This document shows positions 1 to 6,218 of a stretch of DNA of 7,780 nt, in pieces. The stretch is from NCBI GenBank assembly GCA_030622805.1, contig JAUXFR010000057.1:1-7780 (forward strand), written 5' to 3'. This DNA comes from Anaerolineae bacterium. GTDB taxonomy: Bacteria; Chloroflexota; Anaerolineae; Anaerolineales; UBA4823. A model generated the notes under the pieces. The model saw only the letters and a list, made by a program, of their open reading frames with translations. It was not told the origin of the DNA and did no database searches. Position 1 is the first letter of the stretch, and each line of letters opens with the position of its first letter. The position numbers were made by a program, and so were the translations under genes.

Positions 1-187
1 CATGGGCGTGAGCGACTCCGTACTTCCCACGATTGCCAGATCACGCACAGGCTAATTCAGTGATGATAATCAAAGTACAGGTCACCGGCTCTTTCACGCT
101 GGGTATAATTCTTCTAGATCAGCACGGTAGCAGCTCGTATAATAATGAGACACTCCGCAAACATTACAAGTATAGGTAGAAATCACC
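1..187. other. Leader region upstream of the hexosaminidase gene
   Basis: No recognisable gene lies here. The first 63 bases are open for 17-20 codons in two forward frames, ending at stops at 53-55 and 61-63. They could be the tail of an upstream gene, but nothing in them is diagnostic. From about 61 onward the sequence becomes AT-rich and contains two TATAAT hexamers, as expected of a promoter region. A 38-codon ORF (63-179) lacks a good ribosome binding site and looks like chance. Confidence 0.5.
104..143 (+). promoter_or_regulatory. Candidate tandem -10 boxes for the hexosaminidase gene
   Basis: Two exact TATAAT hexamers occur at 104-109 and 138-143, upstream of the GTG start at 188. The second would give a leader of about 40 nt. 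Neither has a convincing TTGACA-like -35 at 16-18 bp spacing, so the promoter call rests on the perfect -10 hexamers, their position and the AT-rich context. Confidence 0.35.
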
Positions 188-1783
188 GTGAATACATTCC
201 CAATCATCCCAAAACCTTACTCTATGTCCCCAATTCCGGGCGTTTTTCGATTTAGTGGACATACCAGGATAATTGCCCGGGACGGTCTTGAACCGATCGG
301 GGTATATCTCAAAGAAGTCATTCAATCGATCGCTGGTCTCTCCCTTGATGTTAGTTCAGCCGAAATGAAGCCCCCTTCTGCGGGTACAATCCTGCTGACA
401 CTGATGGGGGAGAATCAAGTTCTGGGCAGGGAAGGCTATCAACTGGAAATATCTAATAATGAGATCGTCATACGCGCACCTCACCCAAGCGGGGTGTTCT
501 ACAGCATCCAGACCCTGCGACAGCTGATGCAGGCATCGCACAGGGACCAGCAGTTATCCGAGGGAGGAGACTGTCTTATCCCTGCTGTCAAGATAGAAGA
601 CCGACCGCGCTTCCGCTGGCGCGGTATGCACCTGGACGTGGCGAGGCACATGTACCCCATCGATTTCATCAAGCGCTTCATCGACCTGATGGCGCTGCAT
701 AAGTTGAACACCTTCCACTGGCACCTTACAGACGACCAGGGCTGGCGCATCGAGATTAAGAAATACCCAGGACTGACAGAGATCGGGTCCAGACGGAAAG
801 CGACTCCCATCCCGGCGAACAGGCAAGTATCCGACGGAATACCCTACAAAGGGTTCTACACCCAGGATCAGGTCAGAGAAATTGTAGATTATGCCACCAG
901 GCGCTTCGTGACTGTGATTCCGGAGATCGAATTGCCCGGTCACGTGCTGGCGGCACTTGCGAGCTACCCCGAACTTGGATGCACGGGGGGATCTTATCAA
1001 GTGGCCACTTCCTGGGGCGTGTTTGAGGACGTCTTCTGTGCAGGGAATGAGAAGGTGTACGAATTCCTTGAAGATGTGCTCAATGAGGTAATCGAGCTGT
1101 TTCCTGCCGGTTACATCCATATCGGCGGGGACGAGGTGCCAAAGGATCGCTGGAACCATTGCCAAAAATGTCAGTCAATGATCGAGAAGCAAGGGCTGAA
1201 AAACGCAGCCGAGCTGCAGAGCTATTTTATCAAACGTATAGCAGCGTTCTTATCCACACGTAGACGCCGGATCATCGGCTGGGATGAGACCCTGGAAGGC
1301 GGTCTCGCTGCTGATGCCACTGTTATGGTCTGGCGAGATGCTTCCTATGGGGTGCAGGCAGCACGCATGGGGCACGATGTGATCATGTGCCCGACCGAGT
1401 ACTGCTACTTCGATACCTACCAGGCCCAAGATCAGGAGCGAGAACCGCCAGCGATCGGAGGGTTCCTGCCATTGGAAAAAGTATACGCCTTTGAGCCTAT
1501 CCCCGATGAATTAAACCCGGATCAAACCAAGCACATCCTCGGGGGGCAGGGGAACATCTGGACCGAGTACATACCCACGCCTGAGGGGGTTGAATACATG
1601 GCGTTTCCGAGAGCCACGGCGCTGGCTGAGGTGTTGTGGTCACCACAAGAAGTGAAGGATTATAAGGATTTCTGCCAGCGCCTGCGGGGATTTCTTCGTC
1701 ATCTGGATGGTTTGGGAGTCCACTATCGTGATCCGTTCGCTGTGAAAACCTTGCGAGGGGTTGGACTGCATAATAGTTTGTGA
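188..1783 (+). CDS. Beta-N-acetylhexosaminidase, glycoside hydrolase family 20
   Basis: This enzyme removes terminal beta-linked GlcNAc or GalNAc from oligosaccharides by substrate-assisted catalysis. Residues 4-140 form the GH20b-type N-terminal domain and include the typical IIPKP opening. Residues about 142-490 form the TIM barrel. Visible motifs are HWHLTDDQGWR (177-187), EIELPGH (246-252), the catalytic pair D315-E316 in HIGGDE, IIGWDE (362-367) and GGQGNIWTEY (452-461). The length of 531 residues suits a two-domain GH20. The GTG start is chosen because the next ATG (224) would remove the conserved IPKP segment. The ribosome binding site is weak (TAGG at 173-176, 11 nt away). There is no signal peptide, so it is probably cytoplasmic and acts on imported amino-sugar oligomers from chitin, glycans or peptidoglycan; the natural substrate is not shown. 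The family call is very secure. Confidence 0.95.
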   Translation: MNTFPIIPKPYSMSPIPGVFRFSGHTRIIARDGLEPIGVYLKEVIQSIAGLSLDVSSAEMKPPSAGTILLTLMGENQVLGREGYQLEISNNEIVIRAPHPSGVFYSIQTLRQLMQASHRDQQLSEGGDCLIPAVKIEDRPRFRWRGMHLDVARHMYPIDFIKRFIDLMALHKLNTFHWHLTDDQGWRIEIKKYPGLTEIGSRRKATPIPANRQVSDGIPYKGFYTQDQVREIVDYATRRFVTVIPEIELPGHVLAALASYPELGCTGGSYQVATSWGVFEDVFCAGNEKVYEFLEDVLNEVIELFPAGYIHIGGDEVPKDRWNHCQKCQSMIEKQGLKNAAELQSYFIKRIAAFLSTRRRRIIGWDETLEGGLAADATVMVWRDASYGVQAARMGHDVIMCPTEYCYFDTYQAQDQEREPPAIGGFLPLEKVYAFEPIPDELNPDQTKHILGGQGNIWTEYIPTPEGVEYMAFPRATALAEVLWSPQEVKDYKDFCQRLRGFLRHLDGLGVHYRDPFAVKTLRGVGLHNSL

Positions 1784-1839
1784 CTCTTTTCGGCACGCTT
1801 TACATTAGAGCATGATTTTGAGATAACCCTCGCAAGGTT
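1747..1839. repeat. Inverted repeat spanning the hexosaminidase stop codon
   Basis: AACCTTGCGAGGGGTT at 1747-1762 lies in the last codons of the gene. AACCCTCGCAAGGTT at 1825-1839 lies downstream and is its reverse complement except for one extra G. Thirteen contiguous pairs plus two more after a bulge would form a stem around a 62-nt loop containing the TGA stop. There is no T-tract after it, so it is not a classic intrinsic terminator. It could still act in mRNA 3'-end protection or termination, or be a small inverted duplication. Confidence 0.5.
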
Positions 1840-1861
1840 GCTTAACGTATCCAATCGATCC

Positions 1862-1889
1862 TTGATCCAGTTCTGATATTAAGGATAAT
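1862..1889 (+). promoter_or_regulatory. Candidate sigma70-type promoter for the serine hydrolase gene
   Basis: TTGATC (1862-1867) and GATAAT (1884-1889) are separated by 16 bp. They match TTGACA and TATAAT at 4/6 and 5/6 positions. They sit in the 139-bp gap before the gene and predict a leader of about 28 nt. This suggests the serine hydrolase can be transcribed independently of the upstream hexosaminidase gene. Confidence 0.45.
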
Positions 1890-1905
1890 CGAGGAATTAA
1901 CCATA

Positions 1906-1912
1906 TAAGGAG
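1906..1912 (+). promoter_or_regulatory. Strong Shine-Dalgarno for the serine hydrolase gene
   Basis: TAAGGAG lies 10 nt before the ATG at 1923. It fixes this ATG as the start and so supports the conclusion that the protein begins without a signal peptide. Confidence 0.75.
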
Positions 1913-1922
1913 CTGCAAATCA

Positions 1923-3599
1923 ATGAACATCAAACCGACAAACAATGATGTCGACCGCATTTTTGAAACATACACAAAGCCAGGTTCGCCGGGATGTGCG
2001 CTGGCTGTGATGAAAGGCGGGGAGATCGTTTACAGGCAAGGGTACGGCTTGTCTAATCTTGAGCAGAATCAGCCAACCCTGCCATCAACGGTATTTAATA
2101 TCGGCTCAATGGCCAAGCAGTTCACAGCGTTTACTATCGCACTGCTCGAAAACGAAGGCAAACTGTCTTTCGATGACGATTTCCGAAAGTACGTCCCCGA
2201 GATGCACGACTTCGGTCCGACGATCACCATCCGTAACCTGATTCACCACACCAGCGGCATCCGCTGCACCTTTCCGGATCTACTTTTCCTGGCTGAATGG
2301 CGCGAAAGTGACGCAACCAGCACGGATGATGTCTTCCGGCTGCTAAAGAGGCAGCGTGAACTGGACTTCCCAACCGGAACGGAATACGCCTACGCCAATT
2401 CCAACTATATCCTGCTGGCATTGATCTGCAAGCGTATCAGCGACCTTTCCTTCGCGGCATTTTGTGAACAGCACATCTTCGAACCACTTGGTATGGTGAG
2501 CACGGTCATCAATGATAATTACTATAAGATCATCCCCGGGCGTGCCCTCGGTTACTACGTAAATGAAGGTGTCTGGATGAACGCGCCGTTGACCGATTCA
2601 GTGGTCGGTCCGACCAACGTTTACAGCACCGTGGAAGACCTGGCGCTATGGGACGAGAACTTCTACACAGGTAAGGTCGGTGAAAAGCAAATTATTGAAC
2701 AGATTCACGAACCCGGTCGCCTGGATGATGGCACCGAGCTGGACTACGCATTTGGTCTGATGGTCGGTCCAACGCACCAGCACCACGGCTGGCAGGTAGT
2801 TGAACATGGCGGAGGGCAAGGCGGCTACACCTCCCATATGATACGCTTCCCCGAGCGGCACCTGAGCGTGGTGGCGTTATTCAACCACTTCGTCTGGAAT
2901 GCGCGCGACTATGCCTTACAGGTCGCCGACCTGTTCCTCGATGTCAAACAACCCCAGAAGTCAGAGGCAACCGAATCTGGCACGATGACAACGCCTCCTG
3001 AACAAATCGATTTGAGCGCGGAACAACTGAAACTGAAAACCGGCAAATATTTTAACCACCGGCGCGTTGCGTTGCGAGAGGTCACGCTCAAAGACGGGAG
3101 ACTGCAATACCAGGGATATGACCTGGTGCCCTTGATGGAACACAGGTTCTTTATTGAAGATGAACCCGATGTTTATGTTGAGTTTCAGACGGGATCCTCA
3201 GGCCATTCTGAAAACATAAAGACGATCACGATATCTGGTGAATACACCTATGATCGTGTTGAAAGTGTTGCTCCTGCAATCGAGGAGCTGGCAGACTGTA
3301 CAGGTCATTATTACAGCACAGAACTGGATCTTTACTGGACGATTCATCTTATAGATGACCACCTGATCGTTAAACGTCGCAAGTACGTTGACACAAAGCT
3401 CTCCCCTTTATTCACAGACGCCTTCAGCGATGACTGGCAGCCCATCATGGAATGGCCCTTGACATACACAATTATCTTCGAGCGGGACGAAGCCAGGGCT
3501 GTAAGCGGTTTTCGCGTGTCGGGTTCCCGCATCAGGCATCTGAAATTCGTGCGGGTGACTGGGCTGATCTATCAGCCAATGAAGAAAGTACGGGTTTGA
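1923..3599 (+). CDS. Serine hydrolase, class C beta-lactamase/D-aminopeptidase-like
   Basis: Member of the SxxK penicillin-binding-protein/class C beta-lactamase superfamily, which hydrolyses amides or esters through an acyl-serine intermediate. The nucleophile motif is S62-M-A-K65 (in FNIGSMAKQFTAF), the second motif is Y157-A-N159 and the third is H295-G-G. The catalytic domain covers about residues 8-340. After a Thr/Ser/Pro linker (345-362), two beta-rich modules begin at TGKYFN (373-378) and TGHYYS (460-465). This A-B-C layout and the 558-residue length recall Ochrobactrum D-aminopeptidase (DAP) more than a plain beta-lactamase. No signal peptide or membrane segment is visible, unlike periplasmic PBPs, so a cytoplasmic peptidase or esterase is likely. 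D-amino-acid peptide or muropeptide substrates are plausible from the layout and the neighbouring hexosaminidase, but not shown. The superfamily call is secure; the substrate is open. Confidence 0.9.
   Translation: MNIKPTNNDVDRIFETYTKPGSPGCALAVMKGGEIVYRQGYGLSNLEQNQPTLPSTVFNIGSMAKQFTAFTIALLENEGKLSFDDDFRKYVPEMHDFGPTITIRNLIHHTSGIRCTFPDLLFLAEWRESDATSTDDVFRLLKRQRELDFPTGTEYAYANSNYILLALICKRISDLSFAAFCEQHIFEPLGMVSTVINDNYYKIIPGRALGYYVNEGVWMNAPLTDSVVGPTNVYSTVEDLALWDENFYTGKVGEKQIIEQIHEPGRLDDGTELDYAFGLMVGPTHQHHGWQVVEHGGGQGGYTSHMIRFPERHLSVVALFNHFVWNARDYALQVADLFLDVKQPQKSEATESGTMTTPPEQIDLSAEQLKLKTGKYFNHRRVALREVTLKDGRLQYQGYDLVPLMEHRFFIEDEPDVYVEFQTGSSGHSENIKTITISGEYTYDRVESVAPAIEELADCTGHYYSTELDLYWTIHLIDDHLIVKRRKYVDTKLSPLFTDAFSDDWQPIMEWPLTYTIIFERDEARAVSGFRVSGSRIRHLKFVRVTGLIYQPMKKVRV
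3562..3577. terminator. Hairpin between convergent genes, weak terminator candidate
   Basis: GGCTGA-TCTA-TCAGCC forms a perfect 6-bp stem with a tetraloop (7-bp arms if the loop is 2 nt). It lies 20 bp before the serine hydrolase stop and about 30 bp past the stop of the opposing gene. There is no T-run on either side, so if it helps end transcription it is not a canonical Rho-independent terminator. Confidence 0.25.
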
Positions 3600-3607
3600 T
3601 GATCCGT

Positions 3608-5941
3608 TCAGGGGAATGCTATCTCTATCTCCCGCCAGGTTAGACCGCCATCACTGGTCCCCAGTAGCTGCCAGCGCTGCTCACAGTGTATCGGCGCTGG
3701 TGCCTGCTTATCCCCTTCACAGGAACCCATCTGCACCACAACCAGACCGTTGTCAGAGTCAAAGAAGTCCAGAGCGACCACCCCCTGCGGAAGGATACTA
3801 TCAGCCAGAACACTTTCCAGATATGAGATATTATTATCCAGATATAATTCCATGATCCTGCCCAAAATATTTGCAGAAGAGATATCCCGACCAACAGGGA
3901 AGCTGTGCCCAATTAGCCATGTTAGACCACCATTCCGGGTGTAATATAGTTTAAGTATGCTATCCGATGCGCTGTGGGATATCACCGGCAGCCACCCGTT
4001 CACACCATCGCTAAAAGATGGTAGACACATAGAAACCTGTTCTCCCTTGATCAAATCCAAATCCTGACGCTTCCATGTGCGCCCGCCATCGCGGGTATGG
4101 TAAAGCTGATCACCCGCCGGACCCCCGGCGACCCAACCACGCTTACTGTCAAGGAATTTGACCGCCTCACCGAGCGGGACCCCCCGCTCCTGCCAGGTTT
4201 CTCCCCCATCTTCTGTCAGGAACAGCCTCCCCAGGCTGAAATTGCTGCCCGATTGCTGCCTGAGCACCACCCAAGCGGTATACGAATCGAGCGGGTCGAT
4301 ATAGGCGGTATCAACAGCTAATCCATTGTCATTATCGAGCGGTAGGTGATCGGTTTGCCATGTCAATCCACTGTCATTCGTGCGGGATATCACCAGTTCG
4401 CCCGTCGTTTCCATGCGGCTCACCAGCCAGGCGTGCTGTAGGTCAAGGAAAGCGACGTTCAGCACGTGTACATTTAAGGGCGTGATATCCTGCCATGATC
4501 CACCGCTGTCCTGCGTAACCAGCAGGCGCCCCTCCGACAGCACCCATCCTTTATTAATTCCAAACAGTCCCAATTCATCGATCGGGGTGCCGTAAATTTC
4601 CAACATCGTTCCCTTACCCCCTCCCCCTTCCGCCCTGTCCCCAGCACCCAGTGCCGTGATCTCGCCATCCAGCACGTTGCTATCAATGCCCAACGAGATT
4701 CCACCCCACGTTTCAACGTGGTCGCCGGCGTACTGTTTGATACGCTGGTGGTCAGTAAACAAATCGTTCGGTACACAGGATGCATCCCAGACCGATGCCT
4801 CCGGGTCGTAAGCGCTGCGGTACCAGTGAGCGATCCACACATCGTCGGGCGGCGGATCGATCTCCGCCCACTTGGAGACATACGAGCTGCAGGCGCCGCC
4901 GTATACGCCAGATTTCATGCCCAGCTCGTGCAGTTTCTCCGTCCAGCCGCGCAGGAACGCTGCCACTGCATTGTGGCAGGAGGTCATATCGTCGTGATAG
5001 CCCTCCAGATCGTAGTAGATGATGTTTTCGCCGGTGAAACCCAACTCCCTGGCTGCATCAGCAGCCGCTCCGGCTTCCACCTGCCCCTGGTCGTATGCGA
5101 TTTCCGTATCGTAGCTGAAGCGATGCGCATATTTATCCGTGCACGGCGCCTGCGGACCGACCCAGGTTTCGATAAAAGTCCAGCCCTGCCCTGCGACCTG
5201 CCGCACCCACATGTCATCCAGCGGATTATCCTTGCAGTAGAAGCTGACACCTCCCAGGTACAGGTTATACACGCGGTAGGGACTGCTCTGCCACCAGGTC
5301 GCCATCTCATCAACCTCCGACAAATAGCAGCGGTCGAAGCCCTGCTCGTCGCTCACCAGCACCATACTGTGCAGATCAACCGCAAATTCGGTGGATAAAG
5401 ACTGGTGGATGGTCTTGTAATCCAGATGAACGGTGGGGGTGAATACACCGCTGCAGAGAGGCGCCGAGGTAGTGTAGCCGTGCTGCCAGTCTCCCGGCTC
5501 CAGGGTGATCGTATCGCTGTAGATCAAGGTCTCCCCACAGGGACTCTCCTGGTGCCACTGCAGGTTGACATCCGTTGTGGTTAAGAAATCGTTTGTTCCG
5601 CTGGTCCAGTACTGCATATCCTCGCCCGATTGGAAGGCGATCTGCTCTTTTCCCTGTGCATCGCTGGTCCAGGCGTCCAGCAGCTCCACTTCTGGGAACC
5701 CATTATCGACCATCAAAGGCATGTACAGGTAGAATGATTCAGCTTCGGTGCTTTCGGATGTAGAACTGCGCGGGACACCCGGTTCAGGCGTGATTGATCC
5801 TGGCACACTGGCTGCTGAGACCAGTCGCCCTTCATGTGGAATGTGCCGCATCTCGAGCGCGAAAAAGGAAATCAGCAGTATGCCGGTGAAAATCAGCACT
5901 GGGATCAGTTTGACTGTATAGCGTCGCAATCTAGGGGTCAT
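3608..5941 (-). CDS. Membrane-anchored/secreted DUF1906 (GH25-like) protein with Asp-box beta-propeller
   Basis: Residues 11-29 are a hydrophobic segment after a basic start (RLRR), acting as signal anchor or signal peptide. A Ser/Thr/Pro linker (43-68), a YLYMPLM motif (71-77) and a beta-rich domain (about 84-190) follow. Residues about 198-427 match DUF1906 (Rv2525c-like, GH25-fold): GFDRCY (201-206), IYYDLEG (308-314) with candidate acids D311 and E313, GVYGG (345-349), WIAHWY (369-374), IKQY (401-404) and GIDSN (418-422). A Gly-rich hinge (439-444) leads to a YCF48/BNR-type propeller with six Asp boxes, at T476, T521, T576, T616, T668 and T762, each ending in Trp. Eleven cysteines fit an extracytoplasmic protein. 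The family context suggests cell-wall or glycan binding or cleavage, but activity is unproven. An upstream in-frame stop makes this ATG the first possible start. No close homolog is recognised for the whole architecture. Confidence 0.85.
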   Translation of the reverse strand: MTPRLRRYTVKLIPVLIFTGILLISFFALEMRHIPHEGRLVSAASVPGSITPEPGVPRSSTSESTEAESFYLYMPLMVDNGFPEVELLDAWTSDAQGKEQIAFQSGEDMQYWTSGTNDFLTTTDVNLQWHQESPCGETLIYSDTITLEPGDWQHGYTTSAPLCSGVFTPTVHLDYKTIHQSLSTEFAVDLHSMVLVSDEQGFDRCYLSEVDEMATWWQSSPYRVYNLYLGGVSFYCKDNPLDDMWVRQVAGQGWTFIETWVGPQAPCTDKYAHRFSYDTEIAYDQGQVEAGAAADAARELGFTGENIIYYDLEGYHDDMTSCHNAVAAFLRGWTEKLHELGMKSGVYGGACSSYVSKWAEIDPPPDDVWIAHWYRSAYDPEASVWDASCVPNDLFTDHQRIKQYAGDHVETWGGISLGIDSNVLDGEITALGAGDRAEGGGGKGTMLEIYGTPIDELGLFGINKGWVLSEGRLLVTQDSGGSWQDITPLNVHVLNVAFLDLQHAWLVSRMETTGELVISRTNDSGLTWQTDHLPLDNDNGLAVDTAYIDPLDSYTAWVVLRQQSGSNFSLGRLFLTEDGGETWQERGVPLGEAVKFLDSKRGWVAGGPAGDQLYHTRDGGRTWKRQDLDLIKGEQVSMCLPSFSDGVNGWLPVISHSASDSILKLYYTRNGGLTWLIGHSFPVGRDISSANILGRIMELYLDNNISYLESVLADSILPQGVVALDFFDSDNGLVVVQMGSCEGDKQAPAPIHCEQRWQLLGTSDGGLTWREIEIAFP

Positions 5942-5976
5942 GTCGGTGGATGTCTACCAACTTTGACATCAGGAAA

Positions 5977-5982
5977 ATTATA
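5977..5982 (-). promoter_or_regulatory. Candidate -10 box for the propeller gene
   Basis: On the minus strand this reads TATAAT, 35 bp before the ATG at 5941. No good -35 is seen at the normal distance; the nearest TTGAGC (6009-6004) is 21 bp away. The ribosome binding site is also weak (GGTAG at 5958-5954, 12 nt before the ATG), so expression may be low or need an activator. Confidence 0.4.
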
Positions 5983-6001
5983 ACCCCTCATCGATTAAAA
6001 C

Positions 6002-6035
6002 ACGCTCAAAGGAACGCTAAAGGATGCTTAAGCAT
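6002..6035. repeat. Degenerate tandem repeats ending in a 12-bp palindrome
   Basis: ACGCTCAAAGGA (6002-6013) is followed directly by ACGCTAAAGGA (6014-6024), the same unit lacking one C. A third, weaker copy of the GCTNAA core (GCTTAA, 6026-6031) lies inside ATGCTTAAGCAT (6024-6035), a perfect 12-bp palindrome. A spacing of about one helical turn suits iterated protein-binding sites. It lies just upstream of the minus-strand promoter candidate, so it may control that gene, the ABC operon or both. Confidence 0.4.
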
Positions 6036-6092
6036 AAGTGTGATCGATGGGAATAGATTTCATAAAGGGAATTTCACGAACATGGGGTAGCA

Positions 6093-6161
6093 ATGATAAA
6101 TTACTTCTTTGAGCACCGAGAAACAATACTCAAGCAATACTTTGGTACGGTACCAAAATAA
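6093..6161 (+). CDS. Possible 22-aa leader ORF
   Basis: An ATG at 6093 with a G-rich stretch just before it (GGGG at 6084-6087) opens a 22-codon frame beginning MINYFFEHRETILKQ and ending at TAA 6159-6161. The ORF ends 57 nt before the ABC ATPase start, and its last codons coincide with the palindrome at 6141-6157. It would have to be transcribed from a promoter upstream of the TATAAT at 6175. It could be a short leader peptide, a gene remnant or chance. Nothing beyond its position and plausible composition supports it. Confidence 0.2.
   Translation: MINYFFEHRETILKQYFGTVPK
6141..6157. promoter_or_regulatory. Operator-like 17-bp perfect palindrome upstream of the ABC operon
   Basis: TTTGGTAC-G-GTACCAAA is an exact inverted repeat with 8-bp arms and one central base. 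Its centre is 26 bp before the TATAAT at 6175, so it covers the expected -35 region. This size and placement are typical of an operator for a dimeric repressor such as a TetR-family protein, which often controls ABC exporters. The regulator family is inferred, and no regulator gene lies in the window. Confidence 0.55.
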
Positions 6162-6174
6162 CTGCACTTCAGAT

Positions 6175-6212
6175 TATAATTTACAGGTATTTTAATAATC
6201 ATCCAAGAAGGA
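6175..6212 (+). promoter_or_regulatory. -10 box and ribosome binding site of the ABC operon
   Basis: TATAAT occurs at 6175-6180, with no good -35 at 17 bp because that position is occupied by the palindrome. GAAGGA at 6207-6212 is a good Shine-Dalgarno 6 nt before the ATG at 6219. The predicted leader is about 30 nt. Confidence 0.5.
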
Positions 6213-6218
6213 AAACCT

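Larger units (their letters stand above)
5942..6218. other. Divergent AT-rich intergenic regulatory region
   Basis: This 277-bp gap separates the minus-strand propeller gene from the plus-strand ABC operon. It contains -10-like boxes for both directions, degenerate repeats (6002-6035), a mini-ORF (6093-6161), a direct repeat pair (6124-6141) and a perfect palindrome (6141-6157). It is clearly more AT-rich than the flanking genes. No RNA gene is recognised in it. Confidence 0.6.

Noticed and set aside
1..63. Possible 3' end of an upstream gene
   Set aside because: Two frames are open for only 17-20 codons before stops at 53-55 and 61-63. This is too short to assign to any family.
63..179. 38-codon ORF just upstream of the hexosaminidase gene
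   Set aside because: It has no Shine-Dalgarno, it contains both TATAAT boxes, and its composition is unremarkable.
554..1165. 203-codon minus-strand ORF
   Set aside because: It is antisense to the catalytic barrel of the GH20 enzyme, whose motifs occupy the same stretch. It is a by-product of codon bias.
4718..5398. 226-codon plus-strand ORF opposite the propeller gene
   Set aside because: It lies antisense to the DUF1906-like domain, which carries clear conserved motifs. Its translation is Arg/Val/Ala-rich with no recognisable domain, and no ribosome binding site was noted.
5963..5984. Plus-strand TTGACA (5963-5968) followed by TATAAC (5979-5984)
   Set aside because: The spacing is only 10 bp, far too short for a sigma70 promoter, and no gene start lies nearby on that strand.
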